This document shows, piece by piece, positions 11,601-20,698 of a DNA stretch of 30,045 nt (position 1 is its first letter; every line of letters starts with the position of its first letter). This stretch comes from Pelargonium nanum (lineage: Eukaryota > Streptophyta > Magnoliopsida > Geraniales > Geraniaceae): assembly GCA_036897485.1 (NCBI GenBank), contig JAYMTF010000798.1:1-30045 (forward strand), read 5' to 3'. Made by a program: the position numbers and the translations under genes. The notes below the pieces were generated by a model. It worked only from the letters and a program-made list of their open reading frames with translations, did no database searches and had not been told where the DNA came from.

Positions 11601-13898
11601 GTATTCCACATTACTATGAAATATATTTTCTCAAAAGGAAAATCTTGGTATTGACAATTCAACAACTTACTTCATTCCATCCCAGGGTGACATGCTCTCC
11701 TCCAGAGAGTCCAGATCCAGAAAAATCAAGGGTGAATACTGTGATGTTTGACGGCAACAAAATTATGGCAGCTTCGCCAGCATCAGCTCGGCAGCCACTA
11801 CCAAAAAGCAAGAAATGCTGCTATTCAGTAAAGACCGAATTTAAGAAGTACAATAACATACCTTAGTCATACCATAGAAAAGAACTGCAAGTAAAAACAA
11901 AGCATATAATAATTTACGTAAGCCACACAAGATTAAAATGGAAAGGTGATTTGTAGTCAAATAACCACTGGTTCATAGGAAGATACCCCAGGAAGGAGTA
12001 AAGATTTTGCTTGAAGCTACAGTTAGATTAAAGCTGCTTTTATTTAGTGAAGGTTCTGAAACGTGATCAGGTAAGAATAAGAAGTGATATGAATTAAAAA
12101 TATAGGGGAAGATATATTTTACTAGAGGTATCAAATGTCAAAATCTTAATTGCACACATGCAGAAAAAAATTGCATCTCCCCTCCTCCGTTAAACTTCAC
12201 TCCAACTTAAAAGTTAAAGTTATAAGGTGGCGGGCCTAACTAGTATATCAAGTGGTTGCAAAGTTGACATAATGACATTCTTTCAACATGGGATACTGTA
12301 TCACACTCCAAAGTATTCGTCTCATTTCACATGAAGGGTTTTCCACAGGGTATTTGGTACGTTTCAAGATTTTGTAAAATAATGGTGTTTCTGTGATGTC
12401 TAGTAAGAAGACAGTGAGACATATGATTCTTGAGTATAAAAATTAAATTGCACCTTCAACTACTAGCTTAAACTTTTAGTTGAGTTGGTTTTCACATTGT
12501 ATCAGAGCGACCTAAAGGTTTCGAGTTCCAGTCCTACCACAACTCATTTAATTACAGCACAAGACATGAAGTGGACATGTACATGGACCATGTACAAATC
12601 GAAATTTGGGCTCGCACGTGGGCGCATGTTAGAGTATACAAATTAAAATTGTGCCTTCAACTATTAGATTAAGCTGCATAAAATGACATGTGCAGCCTTA
12701 AAATTCCCCTTTCCTGATATGCACCTAACAATTAAAGTAACCTCTTAAAAAAGAGCAGTATCTTAAGCGACAAACCATAATTGTACGTGTTTTGGCTATT
12801 CACAAAAATACTGCTAAAGGTCGTCAGTCATTATTTGATAGGGCCTTTGAGCACCTAGATTGACTAGTGTTGTAATAGAACTTTAAGAAATCATAGCATA
12901 ATGTTAGGAAGAAGTATGAAGCTTGGGGAATTGTTGTCCATGAGTATTAAAAATTAATGTTTGAAGAGAGCTACAGAAAATGGGTGGCTTTTTCTAAACT
13001 CCTCAAGATAGGGCCAAAGAAGATCCTAGGTTCTCTTGGAGCTCAGCCAATTAGTACCTCATTACAAAGATAATATTGCAAATAACATGCATGATAACTG
13101 TTCTCTTTCCTTATATGATAATTAAAGTTAGTAACTCAACAATATCCTTTAAAGTTTTTTTACAAAAATAGTCACAAGTGGAAAGTCAACTAACAAAATT
13201 ATTATTGATGTTTGCAAGAAGTTGAACAGTACAATTATTCAGGAATATAAAGGCTATAAATGTAAGGGGTCTAACGGATAAACAGATTTCAAAACAAATT
13301 TAGTAGTAAGCCTGAAGAACTAGATATCTTATGGTAAACTAACGCCATTGTGAAACTTGGTTCCACAAACACGGCCTAACTGCATCTACTCGTTTTCAAA
13401 GACAATAGTAAAGGTGATAACAAACTACAATCTCACACAACTAACTGAGCTAAGTGCACAGTTCTTGAATACCTATAACAGATACTGTAAAAAATTATGG
13501 AAGCAATTCAAACAAGAATAAAATATGATGACGATGATCTATAGTAATTTTCAGCCATGGAGTCACCTGTTTCCATGGCAGTAAATTACACAGGGCAGAG
13601 CCTTTCCTTCTGGACTAACAATAGGCATGTAATGACTGCACTGAAGAACATCTCCACGACTGTTTGTAATCTGCAGAATGTAAGCACCAATTTTCAAATT
13701 GGAACAACAAAAGTGAAATATATTTCAGCACAACTATCAAGTTTAAGTACCAAACATATCATATATATATATAGGTATAGTATGTTACGTTACCTCCAGA
13801 TCCTTCCTTTGGTACCATTTCCCTTTCAGCATAAACTCTTGATCCAACAAATCATTTTTGGTGTATTCAGCTCTGCAGCCAGAAAAATCGGTAGACAT
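2667..13898 (-). CDS. BEM46-type alpha/beta hydrolase with UIM-like C-terminal tail (first exon uncertain)
   Basis: Thirteen minus-strand exons join in phase with GT-AG borders: 13794-13872, 13567-13670, 11671-11797, 10087-10181, 8667-8790, 6919-6999, 5288-5386, 4887-5045, 4721-4781, 4302-4378, 3855-3899, 3219-3422 and 2667-3122 (stop). They give 569 residues from AEYTKNDLL onward. The sequence matches, as I recall it, the plant family of Arabidopsis At4g14290/At3g23540. Visible are the oxyanion region YCHGNSGCRA, the nucleophile elbow GRSMG (Ser near residue 138), the acid in GHAVDDDF (near 229) and the catalytic His in GDHNSPRP (near 257). The core is followed by a Ser/acidic tail of about 280 residues containing EEEERMFMEAVIESLKELE. 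The substrate is unknown and a serine hydrolase reaction is inferred. No signal peptide is seen. Relatives start with a short exon ending in PPR, which I could not find. An in-frame ATG at 13898 would read through the acceptor as MSTDFSGCR and give 578 residues. The fold is certain; the start is not. Confidence 0.9.
3341..3412 (-). repeat. 27-bp in-frame coding duplication in the hydrolase tail
   Basis: Inside the hydrolase exon 3219-3422 two adjacent 27-base units read VDDGHCPSS and VDYGHCPSS and differ by a single base in the core. The duplication keeps the frame and lies just before the SSMISFELSNG block that relatives share, so it looks like a recent slippage or unequal-crossover event in a tolerant tail. 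Confidence 0.75.
4098..4122 (+). repeat. (GA)n microsatellite
   Basis: An uninterrupted GA dinucleotide run in the hydrolase intron between exons 4302-4378 and 3855-3899. Confidence 0.9.
4446..4681 (+). mobile_element. Degraded TRIM-like LTR element
   Basis: A right LTR-like unit starts TGTTATAGAGTATAAAG (4626) and ends in CCACA. A diverged partner to its left (from about 4446) shares the ccttcaactatcaacttaaa block. Between them are cacgtg-containing internal sequences like those of the element at 12429. It lies in a hydrolase intron, antisense to the gene, and has no coding capacity. Confidence 0.5.
5727..5951 (+). mobile_element. Ty1-copia-type LTR remnant with primer-binding site
   Basis: A sequence of about 213 bases ending in aattgaaca is followed directly by tggtatcggagc (5940-5951), a diverged primer-binding site for initiator Met tRNA. 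The LTR holds a tatataaag promoter-like motif and a following aataaa. No internal gag-pol and no second LTR are visible. The left end (TGTATGAG) is uncertain. It lies in the hydrolase intron 5387-6918. Confidence 0.6.
6312..6660. repeat. Tandem duplication of about 175 bp in an intron
   Basis: Two adjacent copies (about 6312-6480 and 6488-6660) share, in order, ttgaa-ttatcag, taccaagtatc, gggatatggatat, tgtaagaagtgttct, aagtatccatgtt, aatctgaaaatgat and agatttagtt. The offset grows from 173 to 182 bases through small indels. Function unknown. Confidence 0.75.
7524..7554 (+). repeat. (CTA)n(TTA)n microsatellite
   Basis: Trinucleotide run actactactactactattattattattatt within a hydrolase intron. 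Confidence 0.85.
8940..9218 (+). mobile_element. Compact TRIM (terminal-repeat retrotransposon in miniature)
   Basis: The left LTR (8940-9010) begins TGTTGAAGTATC and ends TTTAACA. A primer-binding site tggtatcaaaga (9011-9022) follows at once. An internal part of about 106 bases ends in the purine-rich tract tgaggactgaggag. A right LTR (9117-9218) then begins TGTTAAAGTATC and ends GTTTAACA. The LTRs are diverged, and the left one lacks about 30 bases. No target duplication is evident. It is intronic and antisense to the hydrolase gene. Confidence 0.7.
9481..9512. repeat. Inverted repeat, possible element end
   Basis: Perfect 9-base arms caccgacac (9481-9489) and gtgtcggtg (9504-9512) flank a 14-base loop, followed by related gtgtccaacac sequence. 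It may be the tip of an unidentified transposable element in an intron. Confidence 0.4.
10826..11013 (+). mobile_element. Short copia-type LTR with primer-binding site
   Basis: TGTTAAAGATCTG (10826) to TCTCAACA (11001) forms a 176-base LTR-like unit with a late aataaaatatatataat stretch. It is followed immediately by tggtataagagc (11002-11013), a near-perfect initiator-Met primer-binding site. No second LTR and no internal coding region were found. It sits in the hydrolase intron 10182-11670, antisense to the gene. Confidence 0.6.
12429..12680 (+). mobile_element. TRIM-like LTR element, right end truncated
   Basis: The left LTR (about 12429-12496) has ttgagtataaaaattaaatt, ccttcaactactagcttaa and a terminal ttcaca. 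A primer-binding site ttgtatcagagc (12497-12508) follows. The right LTR begins TGTTAGAGTATACAAATT at 12627, repeats the ccttcaactattag block, and breaks off near 12675. It is of the same family as the element at 4446. Confidence 0.65.
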
Positions 13899-15551
13899 CT
13901 TTTATTGACTTCCTTATACTGACCAACGGATAGGGGGCAAAAATCACAAAGCTAAAGAAAGTTCAAGCTGTACAGATTCTTATTTCCATTTTCAAAATAA
14001 TAAAAGGGTCTGCATATCATTAATAGCTCAGTCTTTAACACTCTTAGAATGAGTTTTAAGTATATACTTAAAGAAGCATTTTCCTCCTTCAGAAAGAGGC
14101 TAAGCATATGCATTGAGAAGTATGTTTCTCCTTCGAAAATTCAATGCAAAAGCTTCGAGACTCAAAGTTATTTATTTATAGTGCAAGACAAAGAAAGTAC
14201 ACACAGCAGACTTAGAGCTCACAACAACCCAATAATCCTGTAAAACTAGAGCTTTGTGAATCTGACATTCTAACAATAGTTTCCGAGTTACACTAGACAG
14301 TATGGAACTTCAGAATTATGAATTTATGATTTGAAAATTATATCACCAATTTGTTAACATTTAACAGAATCAGTTTCCAATTCAACTAAAAAATCAAATT
14401 AGAAATAAAGTTGATTTATTTTCTCCAGTTTACACAGCCACAAAAATTCAGAAACTAATCAATCAATATATCAACACTTCCTTGATTACAGCTAATAAAG
14501 CTGGAAACTTTTATTGAAATAGGATAGAAAAAAAAATCCCAACAACAAATAGACGAAAAAGAAAATCCACAGAGAAGAAGATCTGAGTCAATAAGTGACT
14601 GAAATTAAGTTACACACATCTCCAATTCCAACCCAGCCAATCCACCACACAAAAAAAAAAAAAAAAAAAAAAAAAACTGATACACTTAACTTCCTTCTTG
14701 GTCTTTACGATTTATATGACTTGAAGCGCATCAGAATCTACCACTAAACAACTTTCAACAAAGAAAGACAAAATTGAACTTCTAACCAAAGTAGACAAAC
14801 CGCAACTTTCACCGAGTGAGTAAAAACAAACTAAAAAACTAATATAATTACAAATATGCAATTCAAAACAATAAACAAAAACATGAAATGAATCAATCTA
14901 TACGACGCTTCCTCTATCAATTAGATCGTTTATTGGTAAACATACTCTCACAAACTAGCCAATAATGAAGATGGAGATGATAATAAGGCATCTGCAAGTG
15001 GATCAAATGAGATGAGCCAATAGTGATGATGAAAATAACGGAAAAAGAGACTAATCATGTCGACTATGCTAAATATGTGTTTTTTATCAGTTGAGCTACG
15101 CAACATGATTAACTCTCTCATATTAACCAACAAAATTAAGTTATGCAAAAAGAAAATGAATTACTAAATGTTGCATGTATCATTTTAAGTAAATGAAAAT
15201 AAAATTATTGGTTCTATTCTAACGGTAGAGACGTTTCAAACCATACATGTGAAATGTATTTGTCTACATACCATCAATGCATGCAATTTACATGTACGAA
15301 ATAAATTGAATCTAGTTCATTCGTCTACTTTCATCTCATTTTTGTATAGAAGCCCAATTAATCTCGACGAGAATTCAAATAGAACAATTTTGTTAAAATT
15401 AAAATTACATTTACCAATATCCGGTAGACAATTGATCAAAACACTATTTAAACACCGTTGTGTCTCATATTCGAGTGGCTAGGAGATTCTATTCTAAATT
15501 TAAAGGGTATATTAAATAATTAGAGTATCTATTTGAAAAAAAAATACAAAT
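13899..15551. other. Upstream region of the hydrolase gene
   Basis: AT-rich sequence expected to hold the hydrolase promoter, leader and short first exon (minus strand). I searched it by eye for a minus-strand exon coding for a MIEQ...RPPR-like start and found none. A minus-strand actataaataaata near 14176-14190 could serve as a TATA box. The A tract at 14651 is the only clear repeat. Confidence 0.4.
14651..14676 (+). repeat. Homopolymer A tract
   Basis: Twenty-six consecutive A residues upstream of the first recognised hydrolase exon. No flanking direct repeat was found to identify it as a retroposon tail. Confidence 0.9.
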
Positions 15552-15564
15552 TTAAGAAATACAA

Positions 15565-16390
15565 ATCTAAATAACAATAATGTGTCTCATGCGGTCTTCT
15601 CTCTCATGAGAGTTCCAAACTATGGTTTGGTTTAGAGTTTGCTGTGAAGTGGTGGCTAGGGTTTAGTGAAGGGTGGTTAGGACTTTCATCTATGGCTGAG
15701 AGATCGGCAAACGGTGGCTTTAAGGGGGAAGAGACGTCTGGCTTGTCCTCCATTGTTGGCTGGATTTTCTGAGTTGCGGGTTGTGTTCGGGAAGTAGGGG
15801 GCGGAAGGTTTAGGGCGTCTGCAGCGGAAGGTTCAAGGTATCGGCATCAGCGCCGAAGGTCGTGGCTATGGCGGAGTTCAGTCCGGGGAGAGCGTCGGGC
15901 AGGGCGGTGTTGGGGTTCAGTCCGGGGAGGACCAGGTCACAGGCATGCCGGAGGAGTTAGGGTATGTTTCTGCAGGTGCAGGTAGCGGTACTTTGGTGGA
16001 TGCGCTTGGACATCCGACAGATCGGGGAGAGGGTTTACTCAGTGCCCCTGATTTGGATTATCCGACTCTTTGGTGGATGTGTGTGGACATCCGACAGATT
16101 GGAGGGGAGGGTTTACCCAGTGGCCAGTGCCCCTGATTTGGATTATTATTTCGTTCTCAAGCTGATAGAGTACGTGGTTTTGGGGTTCTTTTGTTTCAGT
16201 TGCTGCTTTATGTTACTTTAGTTCTTTCGATTATTCTAGTTTTGTTTGATTTAGTGTTGGTTGCTATTTTTCTATCTATATAGACGGGATTAGTTGTTGG
16301 GTGGGGGATGCATGTCCCATCCAACTCGATGAATTGTTAGCTTTGGTTTCAGCTAACTAATAAAAACTTACAATTTCCCATAAAAAAAAC
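15565..16390 (+). mobile_element. LINE-derived (non-LTR) insertion with poly(A) tail
   Basis: The insertion is flanked by 13-base direct repeats ttaagaaatacaa (15552-15564 and 16391-16403) and ends in an A-rich tail (cccataaaaaaaac). These are the marks of target-primed reverse transcription. The 5' part is G-rich with ctctctcatgagag, as in plant L1 leaders; the 3' part is T-rich, like an L1 3' untranslated region. No reverse transcriptase coding remains, so this is an internally deleted or non-autonomous copy, or less likely a processed pseudogene. Confidence 0.7.
15992..16147 (+). repeat. 77-bp tandem duplication inside the LINE-derived element
   Basis: Two units starting tttggtggatg (15992 and 16069) share ggacatccgacagat, gagggttta and agtgcccctgatttgg. 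The second carries small insertions. Confidence 0.75.
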
Positions 16391-16486
16391 TTAAGAAATA
16401 CAAGTGCAAGAGCCCAATTTAATTTAGGGATTTATTCAAAAAAGTATTATTTTGGGATTAAATACTCCGTATTATAACTGGATGGT

Positions 16487-16493
16487 TATAAAT
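16487..16493 (+). promoter_or_regulatory. Possible TATA box of the PWWP gene
   Basis: TATAAAT lies about 1.08 kb upstream of the ATG and roughly 270 bases before the putative leader-intron donor. It is followed by a C/T-rich, leader-like sequence (16540-16730). It sits about 100 bases downstream of the LINE-derived insertion. Not distinguishable from chance by sequence alone. Confidence 0.35.
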
Positions 16494-16768
16494 GGTATGT
16501 CCCATTGCCTTAACAAAAATTGTACCCAGAAAGGTTCATTCATTCATTTTTGCTCTCAGAATTCCGGAAGTGAAAACCAAAGTGATTAGCGATTAAGCGT
16601 AACGGAGAGACAGAGAAAAGCTTGTAGTGTAGTGTTCTGTGTAGCCTCATCAAAACCCAAAACCCCATTTCCATTTCCATTTCCAGTTCCTGCCACCTCT
16701 CCGCAGACTACTGTTGTTGCGAGCGTCTGCGCCAAAAAAAATTGTTCGGTTTCTCATTTTCTGGTCAA

Positions 16769-17538
16769 GTGAGCTTCTCATTTTCTCTCATTTTCTCGCA
16801 TTCTGGGTTTTCTTGTTCACTTCTTAATTAGGTGTTTGCTTTCTTGCTCATGAAAGTTACTGAGAAACTATATGTTATCTGTATATATGTTTGTTTTAGT
16901 GGCAAGAAAAAGACAAGACCTATAAAAATTGTGGAAGTTTCTTTAGTTTTCTTTGTGTTGTCTTGTTCTTGAAACTTGGTAAACCATTTAGGTTTTGTCT
17001 TTTTGGGTTGTGCCTGCAATTGTGTAAGCCATTTAGGTTAAATGGTTAAACCCACAGATGAAAATTGAATTTTTGGTCTTGTTGTTGAGCATTGTGAAGT
17101 TTCTCTTTAAGTGGAAGCAATTTGGGTGAAAAGTGAAAACCCAATTGTGCATTTTGGGTTCTCATTGGCTTGAGAATCCTGATTTTTTGTTTTTGACTTG
17201 GGGAATTTTGAGAATTCTGTTTGGATGGATTTAAGATTTAGAGTTTCGTCGGAGGGTTTTCATTTTCTTGGGGTGATCATGTTAGTGTGTGGATGTGAAA
17301 ATGTGGTTCAATGTTGTCATCATTTAGTTAATGCAGAATGTGAAAACTTTGAACTAACATGGATCGAAAAGTTCATATATGCAACCCTGTCACCATTTAT
17401 GTCGGCTAAAAGTTAAATCTGAAAACTCTTTAGGTGAGCATGAATTGGATTATTATTTGATGAAGGATGGGATGCATTTGTTTAAGTCATCAGTTAGTTG
17501 TATGAAGCATGTCTTACAATACTTCTTCTTGAAATTAG
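16769..17538 (+). other. Putative 5' leader intron of the PWWP gene
   Basis: The stretch between the inferred transcription start and the ATG at 17564 holds only short spurious ORFs. A good donor (gtgagc) lies at 16769. A pyrimidine-rich acceptor (cttcttcttgaaattag) ends at 17538 and would leave a 25-base leader before the ATG. An alternative acceptor (ctctttag) ends near 17434. This is inference from splice-site appearance only. Confidence 0.35.
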
Positions 17539-17563
17539 ATAATTTGAATTGGGAAGACAACCT

Positions 17564-20500
17564 ATGAGTAGTAAAGGTAAAGGTAAAGGTAAAGGTGTTG
17601 CAAGTAGCTCAAGTCTCGCTGAGGGGAAGGCTGGAGAGGAAGTTGAAGCTAGTCAAGTGGAAGGCAATGTCCTGGGGAGTATAATATGGGTCAAGTCACA
17701 CGACGAATCGTGGTGGCCTGCACAGGTGTGGAAAGTGCTCTTTTTTTTTCTTGGTTTTTTCTTTTTTCTTCGTGTTGTGCGACCTTGATGAATTTAGATT
17801 TTTGCATGGTGTCCCTTGATATCACTAGATTTTATTTAACTTATTAGCTCTGAGAATATTTCCGTGTTTCTTTATCTACTCATTTATTTGGTAGGTTGTT
17901 GATGAGAACACCATCAGTGGAAGCGCTAAACCTGGTACTAAATCGGAGGGGCAAATTCTTGTTAGGCTGTATGGAAGCTATACATAGTCAGTTTCTTTGT
18001 CCTCGCTTGATTCTTTTGTGGATTCAATCATTTGTTCACTCAGTAATGATTAATATGCTCTGTTTATGTTGTAGCTGGTATGTTGATCCTGTGAAATGTC
18101 GTGCTGAGTTTGATATAGTAAGTTTTGATTACACTTGACATTATTGATACCACTTAGCAGTTACATCTTCGTTTTGTACCTCAATAATATAATTACCTTT
18201 GAACCTCAGGTACTCAAGGAGAACAACGGATCTTGTCGTGAGATATTTCAGAAAGCTTTGGAGCAGGTAACCTTGTTTCCTTTTTTTTCTTTTTCTAGAG
18301 TACGGTAAACTTGGCTCTTCTTGTACTAATTAATGACTTTAGACACTTTTTACTTAATGTTTTCTCCAACAATTTTGATATGGGTGTAGGATCTTCTTCA
18401 GTTGAAATCTGGTCAATCTAAGGGCCAAGAATTGAAATCTAAAGGTTAGATAGTCTTTTCATTTGTCCTTACAAGCTACGATCCTTTACATCATGCATGA
18501 GATAATAATTGCTTGTTGGACACCGATCCTATTTCTATCTTTGGCACTGTACTACATTTCTGCATTGTTAGCCAATATCCGGGATTGGATTGTATATGGT
18601 GACATTTTTAGACCCTAATTTAGAACCATACTTATGTATGATACTGACCTCAAATTCTGTATAAATCGAATGGAAACTTGTAAGCATCTGGGGATGGGAC
18701 CAAAGAAACAAACTACATCTGTAAAAGGAGAAGATATACAGGGCCAATATATGGTGCCTTATAGCTAATGTATATGATATATGGAAAAATAATAATTAAG
18801 TGGTATTTTGGAAATGGTACGGTGTGGTTGGCTAACTGTGCAATGCTGCTTTGACACGAGTGTCTTTAGCATTCTTCTTATCTGTAGTCTCTGTATGCTC
18901 ATTATAGGCCTCCTAGGAGATAAATAACTGTTTCACTGGAGTTATTGCTCGTGGTGTTGTGTAGAGTAGTCTGAAACAGCAGATTGCACGATATCCTTTG
19001 ACACACAGTCATTGAAGTCAGTGAGTCACTGTTTGGTCTCTTGATATTTTCTGAAGCCTAGGAGATCAGAGGCAAAAGGCACAATATGGGATAAATGCCA
19101 AGTTGTAAAGTACAATTTTTTTTTGCCAAGTTGAACAAAGTAAAGAACTAACATTATTAGTGCACTGGTTATAATACCACGTTCTTAAATAATTTCCTGG
19201 TGGGGCATAATAAAATTTATTTCACGTATTATGGACAGATTTATCAGTCCCATAGATTAGATGAAAACCTAACTCTACACTACTCTAGCAAATTAACCTT
19301 AAGCTCTTAGGCTGACTTCCGGAAAGTGTATAGAATTGTTGCTTTTGTCTCATCTTTTATGCCTTTGTATATAGTAGATGCTATATAGGTATCTAATTCT
19401 TTAAGGTTATAGTCGATGATATATTTTGACACATTATCATTTTGATAATCATAGATCATATCATGTCTCTGTATTCAGTTTTAACAGTTTTTAAAAGAGC
19501 AGATGTCTTTCCTTGAAAAATGTCCTTTAGAATCGTTTGTGCCTTGTTAAATTCCCAAAATAGTCCTGTAAATTTATGATTTTGTACGTGGATGAACTTG
19601 TAATTTGAGTCTGGGATCTGCTGTCTTTGTCAGAGCATAGCAGATGAGGTTCTGTACCAGTTTAGATACTATTAAAACAATTTACATTTTGCTGTGGCAG
19701 ATGTGAAAGCGGGTACGTCAAAAGACAAGAAGTCAAATCAGAATCAAGCAAAGAAAAGAAAGGAAATCGGATCCTCAGACCATGTTAGTTCGATTTTGAT
19801 TTTTAAGCATCCCATATTCTATTTTTGCCTGGTCTCTTATTTTTTGCTCTGCAGAATCTCATATTCCTAACTGTATTTGCCTGCTCTCACTTTGACTAAA
19901 AACTGGTTTCAGACTAGTGATCCCACAGACGAGTATCATGGCACAGGTGGTCGAAACACTAGAGCCAAGAAGGCTGAAAAAAGCGAGCCTCGACCTGGTG
20001 TAAGAAGATTAATTCACTAGATGACAAGTCTTATTTGATCCATTGATTTGCTTAAGGCTCCCCGCTTTCTTTCTCTGAAACTATTATTTGGACTTAGATT
20101 GTTAATTCGTGCATACTATATATTTAAAATTTATAGGTGCGGTCTTCTGCTCGAATCAAATCAATGACCGCCAAGCAAGATGATCAACAGAAGCAACAAA
20201 AACCAGCTACGTCTTCTGCTGAGCAAGGAGAAGGCAAGAAATCTAAGCGAACCGAGACACCGAAGGAGCTCAAGCCAAGTCACTCGAGAGGTGTGGAGAT
20301 AAAGGACAAGACTCCTAAGCAAGAAGATGACAAGCCAAGCCGCTCGAGAGCTGTGGAGGCAAAGGGCAAGACTCCTAAGCAGGAAAGTGACAATCCAAGT
20401 GGCTCAAGTTCGGAGGAGAGAAAGGACAAGACTCCTATGCAAGATAAGGATCTAAAGAAAAATATCAAACCAAGCTCCTCAAGCGTGAGTATACTTTAAG

Positions 20501-20698
20501 TTTCCTTGTTGTTCCTCAGAGCTTTTGGCTTCTTTCATGAATTGACTTGAAGATTGATACGATACTCAGGAACCGAGCGCACGAAAAAAAAGAGTGATGC
20601 AGAGACTTGGTCTGGCTGCCCCTCCGGGATCCCCGTTTCACAAAAATGGAGATGGAGAAGGAGATGGAGATGGAGATGGAGATGATGTAGATATCTAA
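17564..20698 (+). CDS. PWWP-domain protein, probable chromatin reader
   Basis: Nine exons join in phase: 17564-17725, 17895-17986, 18075-18117, 18210-18266, 18390-18444, 19701-19783, 19913-19999, 20137-20484 and 20570-20698, encoding 351 residues. The start ATG is followed by a (Lys-Gly) run, MSSKGKGKGKG. A PWWP domain spans about residues 34-99: GSIIWVKSHDESWWPAQ, where the signature reads SWWP, then ILVRLYGSYTYWYVDP. Trp and Tyr residues there are at positions suited to a methyl-lysine cage. The rest is lysine-rich and probably disordered, with nuclear-localisation-like clusters (AKKRK, ARKKR), three 20-residue repeats near residues 239-298 and an acidic Gly-Asp end. PWWP proteins bind methylated histone H3 and DNA in the nucleus; that role here is inferred from the family. 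Intron 5 is long (1256 bp) compared with 85-170 bp for most others. A further small exon or alternative splicing there cannot be excluded. Confidence 0.9.
20272..20451 (+). repeat. Three 60-bp coding repeats in the PWWP protein
   Basis: Three contiguous 60-base units start at 20272, 20332 and 20392. Each encodes a 20-residue unit of the form KPS-SR-VE-KDKTPKQE-D. The third unit is the most diverged (NPSGSSSEERKDKTPMQDKD). All lie within exon 8, and the period is a multiple of three so the frame is kept. Confidence 0.85.
20649..20686 (+). repeat. GATGGA-type microsatellite encoding the acidic C-terminus
   Basis: A run of gagatg/gagaag hexamers in the last coding exon encodes alternating Gly-Asp/Glu residues just before the stop. 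It is probably variable in length between individuals. Confidence 0.7.

Noticed and set aside
15945..16221. Two overlapping ORFs inside the LINE-derived element
   Set aside because: They span an internal tandem repeat, show no reverse transcriptase or endonuclease motifs, and lie in an element bounded by target duplications.
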